Assembly (NCBI GenBank): GCA_949357655.1
Contig: CASHTG010000007.1
Location: 62,001-126,000 of the forward strand
Direction: 5' to 3'
DNA from: Parascedosporium putredinis
Taxonomy: Eukaryota > Ascomycota > Sordariomycetes > Microascales > Microascaceae
Length of the DNA: 64,000 nt
This document shows, in pieces, positions 1-11,917 of this stretch. Numbering within the stretch: the first letter of the stretch is position 1; each line of letters starts with the position of its first letter. The notes under the pieces are model-generated. The model did no database searches and was not told the DNA's origin. It worked only from the letters and a program-made list of their open reading frames with translations. A program made the position numbers and the translations under genes.

Positions 1-367
1 ACCCGGTGCTCGCAAAAGGATATTACATGTATCAATAGACCGAGGTAGCTGGAAAGAAGATCAAAGAGTTCTGCTGACGCTGAGTTCTGGGCAAGATCAA
101 CGACTATTGCTCATGGAGGCATTCACTTCGGTAAATGAGAATAAAATAGCAAAATATCCGGGGTATCAATTGGTATACTCTAAATCGTGGAACCAGTAAA
201 ACTCAGCCCTGCCAGGGGCCTGCCTAACTCCCTGAACTTGAAATCGCTGAACTGCGCCTAATCTGACCTCTTGAGAAGTCAGTTCTCAAATCCATCCCAA
301 TCATACATCATAACATATTAAATGCTGCATCCGGCTCGACCCCGGGCGCAAAATTCTCTTTAAGGTA
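1..367. other. Gene-free left edge
   Basis: No coding region was recognised. The right end is the 3' flank of the leftward GID8 gene. No repeat or RNA gene was seen. Confidence 0.5.
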
Positions 368-1511
368 TCATGAAGTGTTCATCGCTTCACTTTCCCCGGT
401 AGATGTTTGGTGGCTTCCTATCATATCCAAGCTCAGGTCTATCGTCATCTGATCAGATGCGCTTTTGATGTCTTTTGAAGCTTTGCCAGCCCAGGCTCTC
501 GTATGAATGAGCATTCGGATAGCTGCCTCTCGGCGGTCAGCTTGCTTCTGCAGTAGCGCTTTGTTAACCTTATCTGCGACTTCTCTTCGAAGATTTGGGT
601 TAAGAAGCGGCTCTAATTCCGGCCCAAGTTTATCGTGGGGAAAACTATAAGAGCCATTGTATTTTCAAGGTCCTCTAGAAACTGTGGACTGGTTGGAGCC
701 TTCGGAGCGAGATGTGTTTGTGCAAAATCAAGGGCTGGTGTGATATCCCCACCCGGTTTCGCGGTACACTGTCGAATCAGTTCAACTAACTGTAATCGTA
801 ACAGTGAGAAATGAAGAACAGGATTTCTATCCAAAATCTGTCTCCAACGTTAGCCCTGCAATAAACCAAGATTGAGATGGTGCTAAGTGGAAGGTCATGA
901 CAGATATCATATTTAAAGGTGGATGCGTCTCTACAGAGCTTAGTGCTTCAGAGTGGTGCATGTACAACTGTTTCGTAATCATGTAGTGAAGTGTGAGGGT
1001 GGGTTAAGGTTCTTGATATTTACCTCCGGATCAAGGTCATTCAATGCCTCCAAGGCATCATGGATATTGCCTCGGTGAATTGCGTTTTGGATCCTCTGAC
1101 GTATGAGGATTGAGTCCACATCTTGGTGTGGATTCAAATTTGCCTCGCTTGAGAAGTTGGCTGCCGCTCGCGAGTAACCAGACAACGTTAAGTAGTCAAG
1201 GATCAGGGCATTCATCTCACTATTCACATCACTACTCCCGCAAAGTGTTAGGACGATGGTAATAAGATAAGTTTGATAAGGTGGGAAGTATTCATGGTAT
1301 GGCAGATCAGAATAGAAGAACGATCAAGAGATTTCCGCATAAAAATTTCGGAGAGATTCCCATTGTTTGATTTGGTCATCATGCACATGATGTTCGAGGA
1401 GGATAAAAAGCGAGGAGTAGAGAAGATATGGACATACCGATGATAGAGAGAAGACTTCTCAGAGCCACCTGGAAATATGTGGTTGATAGGTGTTGTTGTC
1501 GCGGAAGACAT
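368..1511 (-). CDS. GID8: GID complex subunit 8 (LisH-CTLH-CRA protein)
   Basis: Scaffold subunit of the GID/CTLH ubiquitin ligase, which in yeast targets gluconeogenic enzymes; that role is family knowledge. Three exons fit: 1438-1511, 1024-1231 and 368-837, joined by introns with GTATGT and GTAAAT donors. The first exon encodes a short N-terminal piece starting MSSATTTP. Exon 2 carries the LisH motif (MNALILDYLTLSGYSRAA) and the start of the CTLH region. Exon 3 carries CTLH and CRA (HFSLLRLQLVELIRQC, then FLEDLENTMAL). Exon 3 is 470 nt and loses frame at a GGGGAAAA run near 637-644. One missing base restores the conserved tail through the stop at 368-370, giving about 250 residues, close to family length. 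It diverges from ESA1. The family assignment is secure; splice sites are inferred by eye. Confidence 0.88.
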
Positions 1512-1814
1512 CACGGCGAGACGAAAGGGATGGCCAAGTTCGAAGGATTTTCTTCCCACAAAGTTGCAGACATTTTCAGCAGGTGGGGGTTTTATAGTTA
1601 TTGTAAATGGAGTTAGAAGTTGAAAAAGGGTACATGTATGCGGTACAGACATATACCCTTATGTGGAGGCACCTTGATAATTACATATACCACACCGCCT
1701 TTGATAAGATAACCCTTTTGCCAAGGGGTAGGAGGTATCGCCAAGTCCTCATCGCTCCTTGCCAGATCCCGAGCCTAGCAAGTTAAATCACCAGCGCAAG
1801 GAGAGGAGTACAAA
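1512..1814. promoter_or_regulatory. Divergent promoter region GID8/ESA1
   Basis: Only 303 nt separate the two start codons, so both genes probably share control sequence. Two overlapping GATA boxes (GATAAGATAA) lie at about 1703-1712. No TATA box was assigned. Confidence 0.5.
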
Positions 1815-3467
1815 ATGAGCCCACCACCTAAAGACGGCCCTGTAGTGGGATCCGATGCTCCTCGCCAAAAAGGACTCGCTACTCCCGAAACGATCAGGTT
1901 TGCCGCCGCCCATGGAGCCCAGCACTGCCAGACAGTCTTGCTAACGCAGGAGCAGGGTTGGATGTATTGCTATGGTCGAGAAGGTTTGATCCTCTCACTT
2001 GACTTCAACCTCTTGCACATATCCTAACTATAACTTGGACTCACAGGATGGGCAACCTCGCCGCGCCGAGATTTTGAGCATACGAGACACTAAAAATGGG
2101 CGGCAGTTTTACTGCAACTTCGATAATTTCAATAAACGACTAGACGAATGGGTTCCTGTATCTAGGATAGACTTCACTCTTGAGATCGAATGGCCTAGTC
2201 CTGACAAAGATAAACCAAAGGAAGGAAAAGGGAAAAAGAGCACTTCGCAGCCCGCCAAAAAACGGTTCCAAAAAAGGGCAAAAGCGTGCTTCTAAACGTG
2301 AACAATCTGTAACCTCAGAGACCGCAACGCCCCATCCCTGGTCAGGTAAGTCATACCTCCTCGTGTGAAACTTGATATTCTATACTAAACCTATTGCGAG
2401 CAGAATGGGTCGAATCCCAGGATCAACCTGGACCCGGAAAGGGAGAAGACAGAGACGTACCGCAACCCGAAATATCAGGATCAAATATCGCACTTGTTGG
2501 ACCGGATGGGGACATTGAAATGACCGGGGAGAGTCAGTTTAATAGGGAGGAAGAAGTTGAGAAATTACGTACGTCGGGTTCGATGACACAAAACCCAACC
2601 GAGATCGCCCGTATCCGCAACATTAATAAGGTACAATTTGGTGAGTGGGATCTTATCCCATGGTACTTTTCTCCATACCCGGAGGCTCTCAATGAGGCCG
2701 ATATGGTATACCTCTGTGAGTTTTGCCTTGGTTATCGGGGCGACCTAAAATCATTCGCAAGGCATCGGCAGAAGTGTACGTTGCAGCACCCCCGGGGAAT
2801 GAAATCTATAGGGACGAATATGTCTCCTTCTTCGAAATCGACGGCCGGAGGCAACGGACTTGGTGTCGCAACCTTTGTCTTCTCTCGAAGATGTTTCTTG
2901 ATCACAAGACTCTCTATTACGACGTGGATCCCTTCCTATTTTACGTGATGACACGGGTTGATGACAAAGGCCATCACGTTGTCGGATATTTTTCGAAAGA
3001 GAAAGAAAGTGCTGAAGGCTATAATGTTGCATGCATCCTTACTTTGCCCCAGTATCAAAGAAAAGGATACGGCCGTCTTCTGATACAGTTTTCATACGAG
3101 CTATCAAAGATTGAGGGAAAACTGGGGTCTCCAGAAAAACCACTGTCCGACCTAGGTCTTCTAAGCTACCGGCAATATTGGAGTGAGAATATCATCGAGA
3201 TGCTGTTGGAGATCAATGATCATGGAGAAAACTGTACAATGGAGCAGATCTCCAACTCCCTCGCAATGACGATTAAGGACGTGGAGCACACTCTCCAGTT
3301 TATGAGGCTTCTGGTTTACCACAGAGGACAGCACAAAGTTGTTTTGCCGGACAAACTTATCGAGCAACGGGAGAAACAAAAATCAAAGCGTCGGAGGTTT
3401 ATCGATCCTTCACGCATTCAGTGGACCCCCAGTATTCACTGCCTCAGCCAAGACCTGGGGATGGTGA
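1815..3467 (+). CDS. ESA1: MYST histone acetyltransferase Esa1 (NuA4 catalytic subunit)
   Basis: Acetylates histone H4 and H2A as the catalytic subunit of NuA4 (family knowledge). Four exons fit: 1815-1897, 1950-1983, 2047-2345 and 2404-3467. The chromo barrel is split by two tiny introns and reads GCIAMVEKDGQPRRAEIL across exons 2-3, ending at DEWVPVSRIDF. A basic linker follows, then the MYST C2HC zinc finger (LCEFCLGYRGDLKSFARH..C). The acetyl-CoA loop is QYQRKGYGRLLI and the catalytic Cys lies in NVACILTLP. Three frame breaks were seen: one extra A in the A run at 2257-2262, one missing C in the C run near 2789-2793, and one extra C at 3426-3430. Correcting the last gives the family ending TWGW and the stop at 3465-3467. 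Introns 1 and 2 both use GTTTG donors. Confidence 0.93.
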
Positions 3468-3571
3468 GACGCAGTCTTTTACAATGAGTCGGAAAGGGAA
3501 GCCAAAGGTGGAATCATTAATTTGAAAATGAACAAATTCCTCCAAATTCTGAGGAGTCCCCATTGCCTTGA

Positions 3572-5748
3572 TCAGGTGTCGTGGAATTTTAGAGAGCGCA
3601 AGCCTGTGTGCTTAGCGTAATTCTACCCAAAACTTATCAAGTCTACCCCAAGGGTATTTATTAGTTGGGCTGCATCCAAGGGGTAAGAGGAATGAAATTG
3701 ATGACCGAGGGAACTTACCTCTTCCGAACAAGCCTCGTTTCAGCCAATCCATTGCCATGAGAATTCTTGTTCTTATGCTAACGCTTTGTGCAAAGTAGAC
3801 GGATCTCCATGCATACACAGCCCACAGCCCACCAGCTAAACTCCAGCCCTCGCCGAGATCAAAAACAGCAGAGTTTCCAATATAAGCGAGGCTGCCAAGG
3901 TGCCGGTATTCAAACGCCTTGTAGACTGCAGCGTCAAAGTCCTCATCAAAGTGGTGTTCAGCTCTAAAGCGTGGCGTGGTTTTGGCCATTCTATTGAATT
4001 TATGAGCTAGATATTGTCCTTGCTGATGAGCGCGCTGGGCGGTAGCAGGAAGCGAGGTCAGTCGAGAGTCGATTTGTTTAAGGAGCTCGCGAAGCTCTCC
4101 AAAGTCAAGCGTTCCAGAGTGGTCCTTATCAAACTCTTCGAAAAGCTTATCAAGACGTTTCAAGTGGGCTGTGGCTTGTGGGAATTGCTTTCTGACCTCG
4201 CTCGCAACAGCTCTCCAGTCATCAAATCGGATTTCAAACTTCTCTGGGTTCTTTCCGTGCTTCCACGCCAGGGTTCGGAGGAATGAGACAACGTGGTCGG
4301 CAATATTATTCTGAACGGTAGCGCAATCACCGATGGCGTACACCTCGCCGATCGGGGCGCCGTTTAGGCGAAGATGTGTATCAGTTTCTAAGGCTTTCCG
4401 ATTGGTTTGGGCATCGCCAAGCTTGTTGACTAGGCGTTTGCTAAAGTCCCTTTGCGAGATCCCAGTTGACCATAGGCAGAATCCAGCCGGAATTTCCTTG
4501 GTTACGACGCTGCCGTCATCGGCTACCTGCGTAAAGACAATTCTGTCGGCCTGAACCTCTTTGACTCTCGCGTTGGTAAGAACTGTAACCTGTTCACGCG
4601 TAAAACGCTCTTCGGCATATTTGGACACCTGTTCATCATATGTATTTAGAATATGGCCCCGGCTCTGGATTAGGTGAACTGAGATCTGGTTCCTTAGGAG
4701 TTTGGGGAAGTATAGCGTAAGGTCCTCGTTCAAGAGGTCGTTCAGTTCGGCGGCGAACTCCACGCCTGTTGGGCCGCCACCACATATAACGAAAGAGAGG
4801 AGGCGTTTACGCTCTTCCTCAGTAGTAGTTGGCAGACACGCAAGCTCAACATTGTGTAGTATCTTGTTCCGGATTCTTCGAGAATCACGGATATTTTTCA
4901 GGAAAAAGGCATGCTCGAGCCCTTTAACGCCATGTGGATTTGACTGGCAACCAACAGCGACGATGAGCTTATCGTATGGGACATAAAACCTGGACTCAGC
5001 ACCCTCGTCGCTGATACTAGACACCTCAACAAGCTTCTCCTTCAAATCGACGTCTTCCGCTCTAGCACGAATGAAATGACCGGAAACACGAGCCAAAATT
5101 CGTCGAATCGGTTCTACAAGAGATCGAAGCTCAACGGTTCCCACTGTAGCTGAGGGTAGCATGGGAGTGAATAAGAAGTAATTAGTTGGGGCGATAACTG
5201 TAACGTGGTAGTCCCCGGGTTAAGGTTCTTGAGCAAGGCGACAGATCCCCAACCACCGCCAAGTATGACAAGGCGGGGCTTGCTAGTTGCTCTTTTCCGC
5301 TCATCGGTGTCGTAGTCGTCGATGTAGGCATCGGCTATAGGCAAGTTCTTAGGTCCCCTCGCCGTGGACTGAGGGCTAGGAGGGACACGTCAATCTCGCG
5401 ACTAGTGGAGTGCTCTTCATATGTGGAAGCGTCATAAAGAAAGAAAGCGCCGATACCAATACCCATCAACAAAGAAGAACCCCCAGAAAAAGAGCGGTCG
5501 TATAGAGAGCTGTGACTAAACGGGATCTCGGGCTGGAGGAAAGCCTCGTGCTAGAAAAGGATGCCTCACTCCCCAATCTCGCGAGGGTTGTAAGGGTTGA
5601 GGATCAAAAAAATGGAAGGGGATTGTACGGCGATTAGGTATCAATGGCGAGGGCTTGATACTCAGGGAGCGGCGAAAAAGGGCGGCTTGGCTTGGACGGC
5701 TGCGCGGAAACAAGGCGTGGCCCTTGAGAGTAGGCACCTAGATCTCAT
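3572..5748 (-). CDS. NDE1: External alternative NADH dehydrogenase with EF-hand (NDE1 type)
   Basis: Rotenone-insensitive NADH:ubiquinone oxidoreductase of the outer face of the mitochondrial inner membrane (family knowledge). The FAD Rossmann motif is VILGGGWGS and the NADH-binding motif VICGGGPTGVEFAAEL. A canonical EF-hand loop, DKDHSGTLDFGE, sits in the C-terminal half and points to calcium control. The tail has the usual membrane-association segment (GWSLAGGLWAVYAWRSVYF). The N-terminus from the ATG at 5746-5748 is basic and presequence-like, and a hydrophobic helix (SSLLMGIGIGAFFLYD) precedes the FAD domain. One-base losses lie at 5213-5216 and 5355-5358, with a probable third near 5675-5679. 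The N-terminal intron could not be resolved. The last residues depend on an intron starting near 3717, so the stop near 3572 is tentative. Confidence 0.85.
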
Positions 5749-6657
5749 GTGCGACATGTCGAGGAACAAGGTGGGATTCAATGTTCAGACGGGGAGGGGA
5801 GCGGGCGCTAGCGGAGGGGCAGGTCTGCAAAAACCAAACAGGATTAGATGAAGGCACAAGTTAGTGCATAGAGTACATAGGACTAGGGGTTTCGATATCT
5901 ATTGCGAACGGCGATGTGATGACGTAGAGGACCGGCGATAGCAAGTCTCGTGAGGGAGGTTGCGTGTTGAGTATGTGGTAATCGATGTTTAAGGGGCAAA
6001 GAGATGCAAGCGTTAGAAATGAACGAGCTAGAAAGCCATTGTTGTGCTAATAGGAGTCTTCCAGGTTGGGAGTGATCAATCTATCTAATACAAGAATGGA
6101 TGTACATAGATGTGTTGATTGCCAGAGACCTTCCAGCAAGCTTAATTGTATGTTGACTTGATTCAGCTGAGGGCGTTGGCCAGCCAGGCACGTCATTGGT
6201 GCAGGGGCCGCTGACCAAAATGATTCCTCAGGTCATCAATACTTCGGCAATGTGGGTCGACCACGCTGGACTGAAATTGATCTAACTAACCCTTGTTCAC
6301 TCAGTCCGCTTCGCGAGCTGAAATCCACGTGCAATATTGTGCATGCCAGAGGGACAATCCGTCCCTATTATTTGACAGAGAACCGCGAATAAATCCGGCG
6401 ATTGATGATTTTAAGCGCTTTACAATCAGGTCGTGATCGTGCACCAGGCTCCTAGAGTGCGTGTAATCACCATATCCGTCAAGCGAGGACCAGAGAGTGA
6501 TACAGTGATCGCTCTGACTGGAGTCTCTCGCTGTGATGGTCCCAACCTCTCTATCATATGGGTTGAGATAGAGGTGATTGCGGTAATCGACCCTTGAATG
6601 GTGCCCCCAAGCAAGATGGCGGTGACCGGCGAGGACACCGTCGAGGATGGAATGCGG
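5749..6657. other. Intergenic region upstream of NDE1
   Basis: About 900 nt without a recognisable gene. It holds the NDE1 promoter and the 3' flank of the uridine kinase/UPRT gene. No repeat was seen. Confidence 0.5.
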
Positions 6658-8628
6658 TTAACAACGGAAATAGCGTTTCTCAACCCAGCGTTCCTCGATA
6701 TCCGCCACCATGCTGCACAAGACGACTGAAATATCAGGGAAAACCATGGTTAGACGATGCAGACCCATGCGACCGGCTGTGTAGGTTACAAGCACAATCT
6801 TATCCTGTGCAACACCGTGGTCGAGGAGGACCTGAACGGCCATGAGAGCCGATCCACCGCTCGACATTTGGGCATCTAATAGCAATACGCTCTCATGGGT
6901 CGCGATATCATCCGGCAACTTTAAATAGTGAAGCTCTGGTTCTCCAGTCCGCAAGTTTGACTGAATCAGTATGCGTCCGGTTTTGCAGTCTGGAATTACC
7001 CTCTTTAGCGCTGTCTCAAAGGCTGCGCCGCCACGTAAGACAGCAACCGCGCTCACTTCCCCTTTCGCTATGAGACCTTGATATCTATGACCTGCGGGTG
7101 TCCTGATGGTCCTCTCCGTAAATCGAACGTTATTGAGAGCCCTTAAGCACATTTGTGTTAAACATGCTCAAGAGCGACGGCAGGTGTTGGGCTTGAAAGC
7201 ACATACTGTTCGATGAGAAGACACGCCAACCTGTCAAAATAAAAAATGAAGTCTTCTGGGGATGTGTCGATATCTTTGATGATTGTATTCATGCCCCGTC
7301 CTTGGCGAGTAATTTCCAAAATTACAACCTTGTCAGAGAGGGGCTGTGTCCGAGAGCCTCTTTCGAGCTCATTCAGAGCTGCGCGGTGGTGCGTTGATTT
7401 CTCGAGGAGTTTTCTTTCAATATATTGCACAACCATGCCTAGCCAGAAGCGTTAGCCATCGGATTTTTGGGGGCCGCATGTGTGGAGCGTAGCACGAACT
7501 CATCGCCACATGGTTCTCAATTCCCCGTGGCACTATAATATCTAATAAGAAGGAGGCGTTAGCGGAAGGTCCAAGCTGCGTTACCTAGAGGCATACGTAT
7601 ATGTCCAGGGGTCCATACCGGCCACTTTGCGCTGAGGCTCGACGTACTGGCAGCGATAGAGATCGAATTAGTCCAACCTCATTGAGGTGCTACGTTACAA
7701 GCAAGGTCGTTGATAAACCAAACCTTTTCAAAGTTAGGCTTCACAAACGCAAACCATTGCTTTATGCAGCCTTCTACATCTCGATCGCGCTCCTTCACGT
7801 CTCGCAAAACTAATAAAAAAGAAAAAGAGTAAAAACAAGTCAGATGATTCCAAGGGTAAAATGTTTGTCGGAGACTTACTCCTTCTGGAGAGACAGGTAT
7901 CAAGATCTGCCTCGCAGAAAATCTAGTATCGAGGTCAGGATCAAGCCGGCGTTAGTAGAGGATAAGGATACGGGATAGGATAAAGCAGATGGAATGATCT
8001 AGAGTGGGTAGGACATGACACACCCTCATGTCCAGCAACCTGGTGATCCGGGGTCATACAGGGCGAATATCCCTTCGAGGACAAGCACGTGAGGAGAATA
8101 TATCGATGTAATTTGGGACGAGCGTTGATGTTGGGAGAAGGAATAGATGGGTATTTCAGCTCGCTTTCTACCTCGGTGTACGCAAGTCAGCTGAGAATTT
8201 GAGGGGCATGGCATACGGGGGCGACGTCTCCTCGGCCTCGGACAGTCGTTGTGACGCACCCCGCTTTGAGATCACAGAGGGTCTTGACCAAGATGTCGAA
8301 ATCAAGTGCCTGGAAGTTCTTTAAGTCTCAAGCCGTGCCAGGACCTCACAAGGCACCAGGTGCATACCTCAGGAGAGTCAAAGTCATACTCGGATGCGAA
8401 AGCTTTCTTATGCTGCTCGGCGTTCAATGACTTGTAATAGGAGTCCATTGAGAGAATGACAACCCAAGGTAAATTGAGCTGTCTTACAATGGCATGAGCC
8501 AATGTAGACTTTCCGGATCCCGAGCTCCCAGCAATCCCGATGATGCTAACATCTGCCCATGGCGGCGAATAGTGCACCCGGGTGCTTATGGTAGCATGGA
8601 CACCAACAGGGTCGGGGGAGGAGGTCAT
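6658..8628 (-). CDS. Bifunctional uridine kinase / uracil phosphoribosyltransferase-like protein
   Basis: Pyrimidine salvage protein with an N-terminal uridine/cytidine kinase and a C-terminal UPRT domain. The P-loop is GIAGSSGSGKST, followed by SMDSYYKSL; the kinase continues through HVLVLEGIFALYDP and RDVKERDRDVEGCIKQW. The UPRT half has VLRGGAAFETALKRVIPDC, the PRPP-loop region LLLDAQMSSGGSA and the family ending ERWVEKRYF. At least six introns fit. Examples are 8310-8367, the one after KPNFEK with acceptor before YVEPQR, and the one that splits LLIEQ/ALNNV. One G is missing at 8050-8053 (YDP/RITRLLDMR). The junction of the second and third exons near 8170-8270 does not close cleanly and may hide another indel. 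The upstream neighbour NOP53 lies on the same strand. Confidence 0.88.
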
Positions 8629-8955
8629 GGTTACCGGCTGACCTGGCCCTTTATTGCTTCCTAGGAGTGGAATACTTGCGTTTTGGGGAGCCTATTATGG
8701 ACAGAAGAGCTTGGGAAAACGTCGGGTCTCACGAGGTCAGAGGCGGCTCTCTTTTGGCCCAGGGGTTGGAACAACCATTAGGACAGATACCGAGGAGCTC
8801 ATTGAGATTGCGATTAGGCGGGCACAGTCTTCAAGAGTGGAGTACGTGAATACCTGGTAAATACATAAATAGATTCTATTGAAACAACGCTTGTCTTGAT
8901 GCACTAGGAGCACCGAAATAAAGCACTCAGTCCACTTTGGGCTCTACTACGTAAT
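8629..8955. other. Intergenic region between NOP53 and UK-UPRT
   Basis: 327 nt holding the 3' flank of NOP53 and the promoter of the uridine kinase gene, both leftward. Nothing else was recognised. Confidence 0.5.
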
Positions 8956-10343
8956 TTAGAATAGAGTGAAATCTTTATGCGTCCATTTCTCCGTCATTTT
9001 CCCCTTAGCTTGTTTCTTGAATGGAATGTGCTTGCGAGACTCGAGTTTCCCGCGAACAAGCAGATTCCGGTATCTATCCCGTAACAGGTTACCTTCTGGG
9101 CGTAAAAGCCTTAGTGAATCTTGGAGTTCATCTGGCAGAACGAGCTCCAAATCCTTCTCAGGTATTTTCGCCTTCCCGAGTTTGCGACGGCGTAGTTGGT
9201 CGTCATCTCCTTCACTCTCGCTGTCACTGAGTTGCGGGATAGCGAGTACGGATGTGCCTGCCTGCTTAGTAGCCTCCCTCGTCAGTTGCTTCAGAGCGTC
9301 GAGTTGCCTATGCTTGCGCTTTGCGGCAGCCTCAAGTTTCTTCTTTCTTTCTTCCTCCTTATACCTCTTGATCTTGTTTCTTTGAGCTTTGGTTTTCCGT
9401 TCTGGTCGTTTCGTCATCTTGGTCTCCTCAGTCCCGCTCTGGAAACCTTCCCATTCCGAATCCTCATCCCATTCTGAGAGTTCAGCTTTGGCTTCCGCTG
9501 CCTCAGCTTCTGCAGCGGAGCGAGCAGCAGCCTCTCTCTTGATCTTCTCTTCTTCTTTTGCCACTAGACGCTTCCTTTCCGATTCTACGGCCTTAGTGCC
9601 CTCGTCAGTAAGTCGTTTCTCGTAATCCGAGAAGGCAGGATTATAACTATAGCCTCCGGTTGGCTTCCGCACGGCCGGTATGTCTTTACCGTTTGCCGCG
9701 AGCGATATAGGCTTCTCCCGCAAGGACCCCGGCGGTTTAGCAAGGACCACTGGGGGACAAAAGATGGGGCTGACGAGACTGCTTCCAATGGAGGGCCAGA
9801 GTCCCAGATATCGTAAGTGGCATCTTCGATAGTGACCGTTTGGTCGTGGATCCCGTCAGCTACTTGTTTTAGTCGTCGTATTTCCTTATGCGAAACATAG
9901 TCTCTCCGAAGACGCTTCGGTTCAATCGATCCGTCAGGTATTCTGTCGGTGGTTCGTTTCCGTGTTGAAAGCGCTGGAACCCTGGAACGTTGGGATATGA
10001 TCTCGTCCGATTTCAGAGTCGTGCGGAGTCTCTTTGGAAGTTGCTTCTTGAGGTTTTGGTCTCCGACGACATCAATGGCAAAGATGTCCTCTGCGTCTCT
10101 CTCGGCGATTGGCCCACTACTCGAAAATTAGATACTGCTTCCAAATTTGCGGTCCAGCCGCGAGCTATAGAATACAGACAGTCATACATACCCTCGGATA
10201 ATTTCTTCGTTCAATTCAACGAGGCCGTGCTCGACCTCAGATATGTCCACATTCTTCCTCCACGCCTTCTTGCCTTTTCGGGAAGGCTGTTTGTGCTGTT
10301 GCGGCCTATGGCGTGAGCCAGCCTGGGCTTCTAAGACCGGCAT
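8956..10343 (-). CDS. NOP53: Ribosome biogenesis protein Nop53 (GLTSCR2 family)
   Basis: Nucleolar 60S assembly factor that recruits the exosome helicase to pre-60S particles (family knowledge). The start at 10341-10343 opens exon 1, which has the diagnostic block PSRKGKKAWRKNVD and ends EELN-like at ELNEEIIRG. A GTATGT intron (about 10130-10190) leads to GPIAERDAEDIFAIDVVG. The middle is basic, then comes the Nop53 signature around IPAVRKPTGGYSYNPAF, long Lys/Arg/Glu-rich coiled-coil segments, and the conserved C-terminus LVRGKLESRKHIPFKKQ. One base is missing in the G run at 9752-9756 (SFVP/PVVLAKPPGS). The gene diverges from YPT6. The family call is firm. Confidence 0.9.
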
Positions 10344-10966
10344 CGCTAGGATTATAAAATTCCCAGCTTGTTTGGATTTCTTGGTGGTACGATATGAATG
10401 AAATACTGCGATTTTTGGGCAATGGAGGGGGTAAAAAAAAAAAAACCTTATCGCTGATCCAGTCTTATCAAAGACCACTGTTATCAGCACGTGCATACTT
10501 GTAGTTTTGGTAATCTGGTGGTTCAATTGAAAGTTCACGGTGCGAGCTGCATATTAGTACCAAGCTAGACTGAGCATGAATATTGATCTATCGAGGTCCA
10601 TCCTAGAACCCCGAAATGATTATTTTAGACGTTAGTGCCTTGAGTGGTCAATGACGAGGACCCTCATTCTGACAACGGCTCCTCGCCTCACCTCTTGCCC
10701 ACCGAAACACTTCCCCGGCCCAAGCTGTTGACGGAGCACCCAGAAACATCACTTATCATCGCAGAGCCAACCGCGGAAAAGTACTGTACGATACCCTCCA
10801 GACTCTCACGCTCATCTCCAGCCTAGCCCTCACACTCGACTTGGGCTGGAGCGGAAACGTAGCTGACGTTGCACGTTTTGATCTGGTAGGGGGCGGCGTG
10901 TTAATGTGTCCCAAGGTTAATTAACAAACCATTGCGATTCTCTCTCGGAAAGGGCAACATTTCGCC
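10344..10966. promoter_or_regulatory. Divergent promoter region NOP53/YPT6
   Basis: 623 nt between two start codons. It holds an A run at about 10433-10445 and a 10-bp palindrome GTTAATTAAC at about 10916-10925, close to the YPT6 start. No gene was seen inside. Confidence 0.45.
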
Positions 10967-11917
10967 ATGGCGCAGACAGGGAGTTCTTACAACGCCCCCT
11001 TGAAGAAGTTTAAGTATGCATTCAATGAGAAGCTCCTGCATACCCAGACCACTCTGACATTAAATTACACAGGCTAGTCTTTCTCGGCGAACAAAGTGGT
11101 AGGCACCAGAGCATGCAACGAACAGGGTGTGGTCTATGAACTCGAGCTGACAATTTATTTCTATTTTTTTTCAATAGTTGGGAAGACGTCCTTGATCACC
11201 CGTTTCATGTACGACTCGTTCGATAATATGTACCAAGCTACCATTGGGATTGACTTCCTCTCCAAGGTCTGCAGGCTGAGGCTTTCTAATGCTTTTCCGT
11301 GGGAGCTAACCTATGTCCAAGCAGACCATGTATCTAGAAGACCGAACCGTGCGGCTACAGCTTTGGGACACGGCAGGCCAAGAAAGATTTCGGAGCCTGA
11401 TACCTTCATACATTCGAGATTCGAGTGTTGCTGTAGTCGTCTATGACATCTCAAGTTCGTCGGCGATGCCTTCTTGTTCTCTTGGCCGCTTTACTGACTC
11501 CTATAACAGACGCGAAATCATTCCAAAACACAAGGAAGTGGATAGATGATGTTCGAGCAGAACGCGGCAACGATGTTATAATCGTCCTTGTTGGGAACAA
11601 GACAGACTTAAACGACAAGAGAGAGGTTACAACCCAACAAGGAGAGGAAGAGGCAAAAAAAAGTAACTTGATGTTTATTGAGACTAGTGCAAAACTCGGT
11701 CACAACGTCAAGACATTATTCAAACGGATTGCTCAAGCCCTGCCGGGGATGGAGGGTACCGATGCCGCCGTACAGGCGTCAAATCAAAGTACGTATCTCC
11801 AGGTTATCATCACTAGGCCTTCTTAACGGTCTACATTATTTCCCTTCTAACATACATTTAGTGATCGATGTAAAAGTCAATAACGCGCAAACAACGCAGG
11901 AAGGGTGTGCCTGCTAA
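10967..11917 (+). CDS. YPT6: Rab6-type GTPase Ypt6/Ryh1
   Basis: Small GTPase of endosome-to-Golgi and intra-Golgi traffic. Five introns fit, splitting the protein after KKFK, after LGEQS, after FLSK, after YDIS and after ASNQ. The spliced protein has the P-loop LGEQSVGKTS, effector region YQATIGIDFLSK, switch II WDTAGQERFRSL, the guanine-specificity motifs NKTD and ETSAK, and the Rab6 hallmark LGHNVKTLFKRIAQALPG. It ends in Cys-Ala-Cys, a double-geranylgeranyl CXC motif. No frame break is needed, so this is one of the few clean genes here. Start chosen: the first ATG in frame (10967), giving the usual short N-terminal extension before the G domain. Confidence 0.95.

Noticed and set aside
2404..2420. 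tRNA-like T-loop sequence GGGTCGAATCCC
   Set aside because: It lies inside ESA1 exon 4 in frame and has no acceptor stem or D-arm around it.
3426..3467. A missing C at the end of ESA1
   Set aside because: Adding a base gives a non-family tail. Removing one C gives VFTASAKTWGW and a stop, so this site is a gain, not a loss.
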